A stretch of 64,000 nucleotides of DNA from Chitinophaga sp. YR573 (GCF_900110995.1 NZ_FOJF01000001.1:4128803-4192802), one strand, 5' to 3'; counted from the stretch's first letter, positions 42,527 through 51,775 are shown. Notes: generated by a model not told the origin, from the sequence alone. Program-made: numbers and translations.

Positions 42527-44123
42527 ATTTAACTAATTCATACACTGGTAGCCTGTCTAAAGGTACTATCTGCTCTATTGTCGCCGGGCCTTTTATAATT
42601 TCGCCCTTATCACTTCTCCATTTCCCCTTCGGGAAATAAACTGATTTCTTCATGTCTTTAGTCAATACCGGGGCTACTAAAAATTTCTCGCCCAGCATAA
42701 ATTGCCCTTTAACTTCAGCAAAACCCTGATTCGGAAATTCATATTCCATACTTCTCACAACTGGCTGCCCGTTTTTTGCAGACTCCTTTACCATCTGTAA
42801 AATATATGGTGTATACCTTTTTCTGGTTTCAACAGCTCTTTTCACTATTTCCAGGTTTGAGCTGCTTAGTACCCTCCATGGGGCAACAGAAAACTGCATC
42901 ATAGGCATTAAAGCAGAACACTGGGCAGAACGGACAACAAGTTCCTCATCTAATTTATCTCTTCCAATGAAAGAACCATATTCCCCTCCACCTATCATAT
43001 CAGGACATGTAAAATTATAACCAAGTAAACCAGCCACGGTTAAGTGAGGAATAAGTTTCTGCAAATCAATCCATGTATGCTGTTTATCCCGTAAACGTTG
43101 CACAAGCGGTTCTCCTGCCATTTTCCACATCGCACGATATTCATTTAATGGATAATTCAGACCAATCTCCCCCCATAACCGGCTATGTTCGTTGGGTGTT
43201 GCTTTTGTGAATGAAATTCCATCGGAGGGATAAAAATCAGCATCCCCGGCGTCAAACTTAAAACCATCAATGTGATAGGTTTTAATCATATAGTCCAACC
43301 TTCCGGTAAACCAATCTTTAGCTTGTGGATTTGTAAAATCCAAAACCGCACTGTAGCCATTCCACCAATTAATAATAGCTGGGTTCGTAGCATCTTTCCA
43401 GTTAGTTTTCCCGGCGAACAGAAGGAGTTTTTTATTTAACAGGTCTCTGAAAACTTCGGTGTCGGGAGATATAAAAGGGCTAACCCACAACATCACTTTA
43501 AAACCCATTTTATGCAAGCTGTCAACCATCACTGTAGCATTATCGAACCTGTCTTTTCTAAAATCAAAACGCCCATAGTAATCTGCCCAATTATCATCAA
43601 TCATTAACACACCAGCTGGAAAACCGTTAGAGATAATAGCATTCGCATATTTAATAATATCGGTCTGATTCTGGTTATAAACCAACTCTATCCAGGTATT
43701 ATATTGTGGCCTGGTAAATAAAAGTGTATCGGGCAACTTCTCTTTTGAAGGGAAATGCTTTTTGCTTGCGTTAATAAAAGCCTCTTTTAAATTATGGCCC
43801 ATTGAATCAATTTCAATAGGCTGTGTTGCATTTAAAAACAACTGATCGCCTTTGACAGAAAATTCGAAAGGCGCATCACTCCATATATACCTGCCCGTGG
43901 TTGAAAGAAGTAGGGGAGATGCCTGGTTCCCACCAGTATTTGCATAAAGGTTAAATGAATATCCATCTTTGAAAGGCATCATTTGTCCTTCAGTTACAGT
44001 TCCTCCATACCAATTTTCACCACTTTTAATTTTTATTATATTGGGCTGAGCATATGAAGATTCCCATATTGAAAGGACTATTATAAAGAATGTAATATTT
44101 AATACAACTTGCTTTAGCCTCAT
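42525..44123 (-). CDS. Glycoside hydrolase family 31 enzyme
   Basis: A 532-residue exported protein (signal LNITFFIIVLSIWESSYAQ). The GH31 barrel is recognised by GFPAGVLMIDDNWADYYGRF, DSLHKMGFKVMLWVSPFISP and the nucleophile segment IDGFKFDAGDADF with Asp near residue 288. The second Asp region is FTCPDMIGGGEYGSFIG. Family members release terminal alpha-linked hexoses. The protein is shorter than typical alpha-glucosidases, since the distal C-terminal beta-domain is missing. A 56-bp copy of its last codons lies at 18,576. Confidence 0.9.
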   Translation of the reverse strand: MRLKQVVLNITFFIIVLSIWESSYAQPNIIKIKSGENWYGGTVTEGQMMPFKDGYSFNLYANTGGNQASPLLLSTTGRYIWSDAPFEFSVKGDQLFLNATQPIEIDSMGHNLKEAFINASKKHFPSKEKLPDTLLFTRPQYNTWIELVYNQNQTDIIKYANAIISNGFPAGVLMIDDNWADYYGRFDFRKDRFDNATVMVDSLHKMGFKVMLWVSPFISPDTEVFRDLLNKKLLLFAGKTNWKDATNPAIINWWNGYSAVLDFTNPQAKDWFTGRLDYMIKTYHIDGFKFDAGDADFYPSDGISFTKATPNEHSRLWGEIGLNYPLNEYRAMWKMAGEPLVQRLRDKQHTWIDLQKLIPHLTVAGLLGYNFTCPDMIGGGEYGSFIGRDKLDEELVVRSAQCSALMPMMQFSVAPWRVLSSSNLEIVKRAVETRKRYTPYILQMVKESAKNGQPVVRSMEYEFPNQGFAEVKGQFMLGEKFLVAPVLTKDMKKSVYFPKGKWRSDKGEIIKGPATIEQIVPLDRLPVYELVK

Positions 44124-44272
44124 GGTTTGAAATTATTAGATAATATTACTTCAATTAAGGGAACAAAGCCAGCGCAACCGGTTGTTCTATTTTTCAATAC
44201 ATACTCAGGATAAAGTTCTATTTTTACGATTCTGGTTAATCATTCCTGTTCGTAATCTAAGGATTAGCTATT

Positions 44273-45199
44273 ATGAGGAAAATATTACTTTACTTATTCA
44301 TTATTTCCGCAAGTTTCATTTCTTGTAATTCAACCAGACCAATTCAGTCAAACAGTTTCGGTCAGGATTATTGCTCTCCTACTATCCCCAACGTTTCGGT
44401 TGGCTTCGAAAATCTGGAAGAAGCCGATTACTCACGTGATAGTATTTTTAATAAGAAGTTGGGATTACATGAGTACCTGATGGCAAGTGCTACCGGAACG
44501 TTGCATTCAATAGATCAACTCCTGACACTTACAACAGAAGACTCTTCCCTGTCTACCAGAATATTGCGCCTGGAGAAAAAGAGTGAAATTCAACAGAGGA
44601 TCTCCCGCTTTCGTACAGAGTTGGATGGTCTTGCGGCGGAACTTGATTGTCAGGGTGAAAGAGCGGATCAATTAGCCAGTTATCTGGAAAATCTGGATCA
44701 AAAGAGAACAAAGAATTTAACAATTGCGTCGGTTATTGTTGGATCTGTTACAACTGTTGTGACGGTAATACTGACAAACGACAATGCACAAAATATTGCC
44801 GGTATATCCGGAGGCTTGCTATCTGCTGGTCTTAGCGCCATGACTATTAATCCTAAAGGGAAAAAGATGTTATTTATGCATGACCGGAATTTGCTTCATG
44901 ATATATGGTATCCTCAGGATAAGTCCTTAGTATATCCGGGTTCTGTCTGGTATATTCTTTCACATAAAGGCTTTAGCAATACTGAAGGAAGTACGCTTAT
45001 AGAGAGCATAAAAGGCAGATGGAAAACATTTGAAATTGACGATAAAAACGACATAAACCTACTATTCAATAAAGGAGGATCGTATACTGCTGACCTGCTA
45101 CATAAAAGAGCAGGGATGTTAAATCAATTACAGTCTACAGTAAGGGCGATTAACCAGGATCTCGACACTTTTATGGATCGATTGTTTCAAACCTTATAA
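44273..45199 (+). CDS. Uncharacterised lipoprotein
   Basis: A 308-residue protein with lipoprotein signal ending SFISC. The middle has a coiled-coil-like stretch (LEKKSEIQQRISRFRTELDG, LAAELDCQGERADQLASYLE) and a hydrophobic Gly/Ala/Thr-rich segment (IASVIVGSVTTVVTVILTND, IAGISGGLLSAGLSAM) that could insert in a membrane. I do not recognise the family. It stands alone between GH31 (divergent) and the amidohydrolase. Confidence 0.7.
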   Translation: MRKILLYLFIISASFISCNSTRPIQSNSFGQDYCSPTIPNVSVGFENLEEADYSRDSIFNKKLGLHEYLMASATGTLHSIDQLLTLTTEDSSLSTRILRLEKKSEIQQRISRFRTELDGLAAELDCQGERADQLASYLENLDQKRTKNLTIASVIVGSVTTVVTVILTNDNAQNIAGISGGLLSAGLSAMTINPKGKKMLFMHDRNLLHDIWYPQDKSLVYPGSVWYILSHKGFSNTEGSTLIESIKGRWKTFEIDDKNDINLLFNKGGSYTADLLHKRAGMLNQLQSTVRAINQDLDTFMDRLFQTL

Positions 45200-45320
45200 A
45201 AAGACCGGTCTTTTACAAGATTGATATTTTCATTGAATCCGGTTATTCTTCCGCTCATAAAATCCCGCTTTCAATCCCGCTCATCTTTGTATAAATTTAG
45301 TTTAAACTATCTGTAGCCAT

Positions 45321-46412
45321 ATGCGCAAACTATCTTCCCTTTTCTATGCCCTGTTTTGTGTTGTTGTTACATCATATGCCCAGGAACAGCCTGTCATTGA
45401 TTTTGAAAAATATGACCCGCCTTCCTCTCTGGTAGTGCCGGAACATAAACTGACAAGGGCAAAGTTTCCTTTCATTGATGTACATAATCATCAGAATGGC
45501 CTGGCATCCGGCAACCTGAAGGATTTGCTGCAGGATATGGACGCATTGAATATGAAAGTAATGGTGAACCTGAGCGGGGGGAATGGCAGCCGCCTGAAGG
45601 CTCAGGTAGACAATATAAAGAGTAAGGCTCCCTCACGGTTTATCGTATTCGCAAATATTGATTTTGATGGTATAGGGGAGGATGGCTGGACAGAAAAAGC
45701 TGTGCTACAATTGAAGGAAGATGTAAAGAATGGTGCCAATGGCCTGAAAGTGTTTAAAAACTTAGGGCTTAGTGTAAATGATAATAAAGGTAAACGGGTA
45801 GCCATTGATGACCCGCGACTGGATGCTATCTGGGACCAATGTGGCAGGATGAAGATCCCGGTGCTTATTCATGCGGCTGACCCCAAACAGTTCTGGCAAC
45901 CTGCAGATTATAATAACGAACGCTGGTTAGAGTTGATTACCCATCCTGGCCGTAAGCGCAGTAATACCAATCCGGCGCCCTGGGAACAGATCATAGAAGA
46001 AGAGCATCGTATGTTTAGAAAACATCCCGGCACAACATTCATTAATGCCCACTTTGGCTGGTATGCAAGTAATTTGTCACAATTAGCACAGCTGATGGAT
46101 CAGATACCTAACATGTATGTCGAATTTGGAGCAGTGATAGCAGAGCTGGGAAGGCAACCTAAGATGGCACGACAATTCTTTGAGAAGTATCAGGACAGGA
46201 TCTTGTTCGGTAAAGATTCCTGGCAGCCGGACGAATATACCACTTACTTCCGTGTGCTGGAAACCGCGGATGAATACTTTCCCTATCATAAGAAATATCA
46301 CGCTTTCTGGCGGATGTATGGTATGCAGCTACCCGATGAAATATTGAAAAAAGTGTATTACAAAAATGCTTTGAGAATTATACCCGGGATAGATAAAAGC
46401 CAGTTTGAATAG
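45321..46412 (+). CDS. Exported amidohydrolase-family (PF04909-like) enzyme
   Basis: A 363-residue protein with a signal peptide (LSSLFYALFCVVVTSYAQ). The metal-binding HNH of the family is seen in FPFIDVHNHQNG; further conserved segments are MKIPVLIHAADPKQFW, TTFINAHFGWYASN, MYVEFGAVIAELG and RILFGKDSWQPDEY with the last Asp. Members hydrolyse or decarboxylate cyclic substrates. The substrate is unknown. REP-like hairpins follow. Confidence 0.88.
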   Translation: MRKLSSLFYALFCVVVTSYAQEQPVIDFEKYDPPSSLVVPEHKLTRAKFPFIDVHNHQNGLASGNLKDLLQDMDALNMKVMVNLSGGNGSRLKAQVDNIKSKAPSRFIVFANIDFDGIGEDGWTEKAVLQLKEDVKNGANGLKVFKNLGLSVNDNKGKRVAIDDPRLDAIWDQCGRMKIPVLIHAADPKQFWQPADYNNERWLELITHPGRKRSNTNPAPWEQIIEEEHRMFRKHPGTTFINAHFGWYASNLSQLAQLMDQIPNMYVEFGAVIAELGRQPKMARQFFEKYQDRILFGKDSWQPDEYTTYFRVLETADEYFPYHKKYHAFWRMYGMQLPDEILKKVYYKNALRIIPGIDKSQFE

Positions 46413-46438
46413 AATTGACTGGTATTTCCCCGTTTGGG

Positions 46439-46504
46439 TGCAGGGCGAAGCCCTGCAAAACCCCTTCAGTTTTTTGTGATGGTGCGAAGCACTATCACAA
46501 AAAA
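46439..46504. repeat. Tandem REP-like hairpins with GCGAAGC tips
   Basis: TGCAGGGC-GAA-GCCCTGCA (46,439-46,457) is a perfect 8-bp hairpin. GTGATGGTGC-GAA-GCACTATCAC, flanked by T and A runs (46,470-46,504), pairs at all ten positions with one G-T. Both tips read GCGAAGC. Both are in the 300-bp gap before the encapsulin gene. The A/T-flanked second one may terminate transcription in both directions. Confidence 0.8.
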
Positions 46505-46712
46505 CTACTCTCAGATCAAAATAAATCAAACTAAGTCTACCCCCTAAGGATTAAATTGTTAAACCAACCAGATTATCTTATTTTTAAGATGTTGATTCCT
46601 TATTGACCACCCATTAAGTGCAACGCTGCGATCTTGTGCAGGGTATTGTGTATATATTTTTCCCACAACGTTTTATTTATAACTACTTTTTTAAACATAA
46701 ATAATATCTTAT

Positions 46713-47639
46713 ATGGCAGATCAAAAGAGTAATTACCAGCAAACAGCGTTGGGAGATGTTGGAGCAAGGCAACTAGCCATTGCTACCCGTACCGTACCGC
46801 AAATGGTTACCATTAGTCCACGCTGGCTCACCCGCCTGCTTAACTGGGTACCTGTGGAATCAGGGGTATATCGTTTGAACAGAGTGAAAGATGCAGGCGC
46901 TATTGAAGTGGACTGCTCGGCCCGGGACGAACGTACGTTGCCTCAAACGTTTGTGGATTATATTGAAAATCCGCGTGAATACAACCTGGCAGCCGTACAA
47001 ACAATTGTAGATGTGCATACCAGGGTATCTGACTTATACAGCAAACCTTATAACCAGATCAGCGAACAGCTGCGCTTAGCTATAGAAACTATTAAAGAGC
47101 GGCAGGAAAGCGAATTGATCAATAACAAAGAATATGGACTATTACACAGTGTAGTACCATCACAAAGAATTAAAACGCGTAAAGGGCCTCCTACACCCGA
47201 TGATCTGGACGAACTGATTGCACTGGTATGGAAAGAGCCTGGTTTCTTTTTATTACATCCTCAAACGATAGCTGCCTTTGGACGTGAATGTACCAGAAGG
47301 GGAGTACCACCACCCACAGTATCTCTTTTCGGTTCACAATTCATTACCTGGCGTGGTATACCATTAATACCTTGCAACAAACTGCCTATAGAAAAGGGTA
47401 AATCAAAGATCATTTTGTTGCGTACCGGTGAAAGCCGCCAGGGAGTAGTAGGACTCTTCCAGCCCGGTTTACAGGGAGAACAGTCGCCCGGCTTATCTGT
47501 ACGTTTTATGGGTATTAATGATAAAGCCATTGCCTCTTATTTAGTGTCATTGTATTGTTCGCTGGCAGTACTGGTAGATGATGCCATTGCTGTCCTGGAC
47601 GATGTAGAAATAGGTAACTACCATGAGTATAAATATTAA
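46713..47639 (+). CDS. Family 2A encapsulin shell protein
   Basis: A 308-residue HK97-fold capsid-like protein. Segments typical of family 2A shells are ALGDVGARQLAIATRTVPQM, the extended N-arm, DLYSKPYNQISEQLRLAIE, LIALVWKEPGFFLLHPQTIA, VSLFGSQFITWRGIPLIPC and SYLVSLYCSLAVLVDDAIAV. Such shells assemble into icosahedral nanocompartments around a cysteine desulfurase. That cargo gene overlaps the shell gene by 17 bases here. No cyclic-nucleotide-binding insertion (family 2B) is seen. Confidence 0.93.
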   Translation: MADQKSNYQQTALGDVGARQLAIATRTVPQMVTISPRWLTRLLNWVPVESGVYRLNRVKDAGAIEVDCSARDERTLPQTFVDYIENPREYNLAAVQTIVDVHTRVSDLYSKPYNQISEQLRLAIETIKERQESELINNKEYGLLHSVVPSQRIKTRKGPPTPDDLDELIALVWKEPGFFLLHPQTIAAFGRECTRRGVPPPTVSLFGSQFITWRGIPLIPCNKLPIEKGKSKIILLRTGESRQGVVGLFQPGLQGEQSPGLSVRFMGINDKAIASYLVSLYCSLAVLVDDAIAVLDDVEIGNYHEYKY

Positions 47640-49365
47640 TAACCCGGAATTACCTGACGAAGCTGCGTTGGAACAGTTGGCCAACCAGCTTTTTCGCCAG
47701 TCAGATACAGGTAATGGTGTGCAGGGGCTCGGGCAGCTTGCAGACTACGATTACTTAGTAAACCAGGAGGGTGGTGCAGATACCGTACTATCCGGTGCGC
47801 ATACTGCCACCCGCAACAGTAGCATACCGGCTTCTGTTGCAGGCGACGGGCAATCGCCCGCTGGTATTATACATGGCAATAACATCAATTTTGACAATCC
47901 GCAAACAGGTTTTCCGGATGAAAACCTGCAGGGGGTCAGTGCTTCCTCAGTATCAGGCAATAGCTTGTTTTCTCCGGCGCTCCGGTTAAAAGAGTACCTG
48001 CCTTTTGAGGCTGACCCGGAGCATTTGTTTAATCTGCAGGCGCTGTTATCGTTTATTCCCGCTGATAATAACGCAGCTCCCACCATAGAGAATGTGGTGC
48101 CTGCCTATTATTTCCTGGAAGGAAAAACAGCTAACGGTGAAGCATGGGGTTTTGATGTGAATACGGTCAAAAAGGATTTTCCTATTTTATCAGAAAAGGT
48201 GAATGGCAAATCGTTGGTCTGGCTGGATAATGCAGCTACTACACAAAAGCCTAAACAGGTAATTGACCGGATCAGCTATTATTATCAGCACGAAAATTCC
48301 AACATTCACCGTGCGGCACATGAACTGGCAGCCCGTGCTACAGATGCATATGAAGATGCCCGTAAAAAGGTGCAGGCTTTTATTAATGCAGGTTCGCCCA
48401 ATGAAATTGTTTTTGTACGCGGCACCACAGAGGCGATTAACCTGGTAGCTAAAAGCTGGGGAGAACAATATCTGCAGTCTGGTGATGAAATCATTGTTAC
48501 ACATCTTGAACACCACGCCAACATTGTGCCCTGGCAGCAGCTGGCTGCTAAAAAGGGACTGAAGCTACGCGTGGTACCGGTAGATAACGATGGGCAGGTA
48601 TTGCTGGATGAATATGCAAAACTGCTGAACAGCAAAACCAAACTGGTTGCATTTACACAGGTATCTAACGCATTGGGTACTATTACTCCGGCGCAGGCTA
48701 TGATAGAAATGGCCCACCAGGCAGGCGCAAAGGTATTGCTTGACGGAGCGCAGTCCGTTTCACATATGCGCACTGATGTGCGTGCTTTAAATGCGGACTG
48801 GTTTGTATTCTCCGGCCACAAAGTGTTTGGTCCTACCGGTATAGGTGTGTTATATGGTAAGGAAGATCTGTTGAATCAGACGGAACCCTGGCAGGGTGGG
48901 GGTAACATGATTAAGGATGTAACGTTTGAGTATACCCAATATCATCTGGCGCCTGGCCGTTTTGAAGCCGGAACAGGTAATATTGCTGATGCGGTGGGGT
49001 TGGGTGCTGCTATTGATTATGTAAGCAAACTGGGTATTGACAATATTGCTTTGTACGAGCATTATTTACTGGAATATGCCACCCGTTTGCTGCAACAGGT
49101 ACCCGGACTTCAATTGATCGGTACTGCCAGAGAAAAGGCCAGTGTGCTTTCTTTTACCCTGCAGGGCTATTCCAATGACCAGGTAGGGCAGGCATTGAAT
49201 AAAGAAGGTATTGCAGTAAGGACCGGCCATCATTGCGCTCAGCCTATCCTTCGCAGGTTTGGTCTGGAAAGCACGGTAAGGCCATCACTGGCTTTTTACA
49301 ATACCTGTGCGGATGTTGATCTTTTAACCTCCACTTTATTACAACTAAGAGCAGCAAAAAGATAA
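47623..49365 (+). CDS. Encapsulin cargo: SufS-type cysteine desulfurase with N-terminal targeting extension
   Basis: A 580-residue protein. Residues 1 to about 180 are a low-complexity, Gly/Asn/Ser-rich extension that carries short conserved pieces and is the cargo-loading region known for family 2A systems. From KKDFPILSEKVNGKSLVWLD on it is a SufS-type enzyme: HLEHHANIVPW, the PLP-binding lysine K400 in FSGHKVFGPTG, and the catalytic Cys538 in RTGHHCAQPI. It removes sulfur from cysteine as a persulfide, in or on the shell. Its start lies inside the shell gene. A terminator hairpin follows at 49,383. Confidence 0.93.
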   Translation: MSININNPELPDEAALEQLANQLFRQSDTGNGVQGLGQLADYDYLVNQEGGADTVLSGAHTATRNSSIPASVAGDGQSPAGIIHGNNINFDNPQTGFPDENLQGVSASSVSGNSLFSPALRLKEYLPFEADPEHLFNLQALLSFIPADNNAAPTIENVVPAYYFLEGKTANGEAWGFDVNTVKKDFPILSEKVNGKSLVWLDNAATTQKPKQVIDRISYYYQHENSNIHRAAHELAARATDAYEDARKKVQAFINAGSPNEIVFVRGTTEAINLVAKSWGEQYLQSGDEIIVTHLEHHANIVPWQQLAAKKGLKLRVVPVDNDGQVLLDEYAKLLNSKTKLVAFTQVSNALGTITPAQAMIEMAHQAGAKVLLDGAQSVSHMRTDVRALNADWFVFSGHKVFGPTGIGVLYGKEDLLNQTEPWQGGGNMIKDVTFEYTQYHLAPGRFEAGTGNIADAVGLGAAIDYVSKLGIDNIALYEHYLLEYATRLLQQVPGLQLIGTAREKASVLSFTLQGYSNDQVGQALNKEGIAVRTGHHCAQPILRRFGLESTVRPSLAFYNTCADVDLLTSTLLQLRAAKR

Positions 49366-49382
49366 TTGCCGTACTCATTTTC

Positions 49383-49417
49383 TACAGGCCATATGTGTAT
49401 TACACGTATGGCCTGTA
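49383..49417. terminator. Hairpin after the encapsulin operon
   Basis: TACAGGCCATATGTGTA and TACACGTATGGCCTGTA pair at nearly all of 17 positions, followed by TCATTTT. The weak T-tract leaves some doubt. Confidence 0.65.
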
Positions 49418-49497
49418 TCATTTTCTGATAAGAAGCTGCTGTAGAATAATATTAAAACTGAAGGTAGTGTCTCAGTTTGATTGTATAATCTTCGCGC

Positions 49498-49643
49498 CAG
49501 ATGTTGTTGATCGATAAATACACCTTATCTGACGTGAATATTAGGTGAAGCTAAATTGAAAAACAAAATCTGAACCCATATTCCAAAGCTAAATCAGAGA
49601 ACTAAACAGTCAGATGCAGTGTATTTATGATTAACAACATCTG
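49498..49643. repeat. 146-bp inverted-repeat element, MITE-like
   Basis: The arms 49,498-49,523 and 49,619-49,643 are inverted copies (CAGATGTTGTTGATCGATAA versus the complement of TTATGATTAACAACATCTG) with one base missing and two changes, and both continue into a shared ATACAC. There is no ORF inside and no clear target duplication. It sits in a 487-bp gene-free gap. Confidence 0.6.
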
Positions 49644-49852
49644 CCATTCTGAAAAAGTATTTGTTTTTACGATCAAAAATATTAAATTAGTATAATAATG
49701 CAATCGATTGAAATTTGTATGAACTACAGACAATTGATTGTTGATTCTGGCATTAGAACTTTCGGAGAATAGCCCTGTAACCCTTAACTAACATATATCC
49801 CAATCTAGTTTATTCAATTTCACGTTATTCTTAACTTATCAATCAAAACAAA

Positions 49853-50632
49853 ATGAAAACCTTTGCAAAAAGCAATGATGCTAATCATATGCTATGGCTA
49901 CTAAATTCGCTCTTGATAGTTGTCCTTTTTACCGGTTGTAGTAAAGATGAAAAAACATTGAGGAAATCTCCCCTAACAACGGCCGTATCCCAAAATACTA
50001 TCATCGATAAAAGTGAAGTATCTATAATGTCCGCACTGGGTAGTGGATGGGTGGAATATTCGCCTACCAAAAAAATCCATCTTGATAATGCAGACGGATT
50101 ACAGATTTTTGACTGGACTACCTATAAATCTGTTGGGAGTCCCATTTGTGCTGATTACAGTTACAGTAATGGCATCGAGACTTTCCGGATTGTAAATAAT
50201 AATTCTAACCGTTCGGAAATACGGCTGCAGAATGACTATAGCCAGGGTAGTCGTCAGTTCGATGGTTATGTCACCTTCTCTTCTCCTTTAAATGATGAGT
50301 CATTGATGCAGATTTTCGGCAGTACTTCAGGCGCTACGGAATTAATGATCCGTGGATATGCTGCTGACGGCGGATCTATCAAAGGAGCCGGGCAGACATT
50401 AGCCACTAATATTTATGGTAAGGAAGTGCATATAAATGTCATCCATTTACAGGAAGATAAAGGCAACAGGATTAAAATCTATATTAATGGGGTGAAGAAA
50501 GCCGACATTGCTGATAATGAGGCTGTCACCAATTATATGAAATATGGTAATTATGGTACATTAACTACCGGTACAGCCACCGTTAAATGGAGGAATGTAA
50601 AAGTATACAGGGATGGTACAGCTCCTGATTGA
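49853..50632 (+). CDS. Lipoprotein with a jelly-roll, polysaccharide-lyase-like domain
   Basis: A 259-residue lipoprotein (signal ending VVLFTGC). The mature part from about residue 75 is beta-rich with FRIVNNNSNRSEIRLQNDYS, HINVIHLQEDKGNRIKIYIN and a closing TATVKWRNVKVYRDG. The RSEIR motif and the final strand resemble alginate-lyase-2-like (PL7) and related concanavalin-type folds. Catalytic residues were not confirmed, so a binding-only role is possible. Confidence 0.6.
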   Translation: MKTFAKSNDANHMLWLLNSLLIVVLFTGCSKDEKTLRKSPLTTAVSQNTIIDKSEVSIMSALGSGWVEYSPTKKIHLDNADGLQIFDWTTYKSVGSPICADYSYSNGIETFRIVNNNSNRSEIRLQNDYSQGSRQFDGYVTFSSPLNDESLMQIFGSTSGATELMIRGYAADGGSIKGAGQTLATNIYGKEVHINVIHLQEDKGNRIKIYINGVKKADIADNEAVTNYMKYGNYGTLTTGTATVKWRNVKVYRDGTAPD

Positions 50633-50658
50633 GCTTACAACGTTATAAGGGTTAAGAG

Positions 50659-50690
50659 GCCGTCTCAATTACATATTGAGGCGGCTTTTT
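50659..50690 (+). terminator. Terminator after the jelly-roll lipoprotein
   Basis: GCCGTCTCAAT and ATTGAGGCGGC pair at ten of eleven positions with a 5-base loop and are followed by TTTTT. Confidence 0.85.
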
Positions 50691-50800
50691 ATGAATTATG
50701 TAGATGTATTGTAGACGCTTTTTAAAAACTGATAGACGTTTTGTTGTATGCTAAAGCTTGCAGGTTTTCGCGCTACGTCACAATTTTGTGATGGCAATAA
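50691..50800 (+). repeat. Duplicated ~110-bp upstream element, copy 2
   Basis: This matches copy 1 at 41,400: ATGAATTATGTAGATGTATT, GCTTGCAGG and CACAATTTTGTGATGGCAAT. The palindrome around TCACAA.TTTGTGA and the TGTAGA direct repeat are kept. It ends ten bases before the ATG of the membrane-protein pair. Confidence 0.7.
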
Positions 50801-50809
50801 AAAAAGAAT

Positions 50810-51280
50810 ATGGAATCATACAAATACTTTACCAGGGAAGGAAATGTGTATATCAAAATACCTCAACGCACATTGTATTACATCGTTGCCCTGTTTTTAC
50901 TGGCAGCTGCAATACTTGCTTTTGTCTATTTTGAAAAGACCAATGGCAATAAAATGCTATGCGCTATGCTTGGCATATTCGGCCTGATCCTGTTGCTTCG
51001 TGCTGGCGCCAGTACCCGGTTTGACATAGACAACCGTACCATCATTGCACAATCATTCTTCTTTACATCGCCAAAGGTGTTTCACTTTGATGATTTTCAC
51101 AATTTTCTGATCTCCAAACAAACATTCCTTATCACCATTAATGCAACTGCTTCCCTGATTGTGGCTCCAAATGGGAAACAACGAAATCTGCTGCTACACC
51201 AAACCATGTTTGTGACAAGACCCCTGCAAAACGTGATAGACGAAGCCGCCCAGATTATGGGCATAACAAACAATAACTGA
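50810..51280 (+). CDS. Small membrane protein with PH-like domain (first of a pair)
   Basis: A 156-residue protein. Two helices (YYIVALFLLAAAILAFVYF and MLCAMLGIFGLILLLRAGAS) are followed by about 85 residues of beta-rich sequence (TRFDIDNRTIIAQSFFFTSP, FHFDDFHNFLISKQTFLIT) reminiscent of membrane-linked PH-like domains. The function is unknown. It ends two bases before a second protein of the same layout. Confidence 0.65.
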   Translation: MESYKYFTREGNVYIKIPQRTLYYIVALFLLAAAILAFVYFEKTNGNKMLCAMLGIFGLILLLRAGASTRFDIDNRTIIAQSFFFTSPKVFHFDDFHNFLISKQTFLITINATASLIVAPNGKQRNLLLHQTMFVTRPLQNVIDEAAQIMGITNNN

Positions 51281-51282
51281 TA

Positions 51283-51768
51283 ATGACACCCTGGATCTTT
51301 AATGTGAGCAGCGAATCACTGGTTCTGCAACCCAACAAACAGTACAAGAATAAAATCATCATTTGTCTGTTGCTGGCAGCAATAGCCTTTTTGCTTCCAT
51401 ATTTTATGGTTATAGGTCGCGATCTTTATCTATTGATATTGAGCATTGGCATTATTTGTACGGTTTATGCACTGTACGATTTTTTGTTTAAGCTTAACCT
51501 TACCTATGTTTTTGATTTAACCCAAAGACAACTATTTCAGAAAGTGCCAGGTTTGTATACCAGGAAACTGATGAGTTTAGATGAAGTGTATATTCTTTTA
51601 GAAACCGATAATAGTGAACCACATTATGTATTATCTAATAGAAAAAACCGGTATGGGAAAAGCTATGCCATCAGCGATTATTTCTCTGGTACACGCAAAG
51701 GAGCGATTGAACAGGAACGCTACGAAACAGAAGTGCTGGCAGTAGTTATAGAGCATCTAACCGTATAA
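51283..51768 (+). CDS. Small membrane protein with PH-like domain (second of a pair)
   Basis: A 161-residue protein with two helices (IIICLLLAAIAFLLPYFMVI and LYLLILSIGIICTVYALYDF) and a beta-rich tail (TYVFDLTQRQLFQKVPGLYT, LMSLDEVYILLETDNSEPHY). It has the same layout as the gene before it, with low sequence identity. Two bases separate the ORFs, so the pair is likely cotranslated and may form a heterodimer. Confidence 0.65.
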   Translation: MTPWIFNVSSESLVLQPNKQYKNKIIICLLLAAIAFLLPYFMVIGRDLYLLILSIGIICTVYALYDFLFKLNLTYVFDLTQRQLFQKVPGLYTRKLMSLDEVYILLETDNSEPHYVLSNRKNRYGKSYAISDYFSGTRKGAIEQERYETEVLAVVIEHLTV

Positions 51769-51775
51769 AATATAC

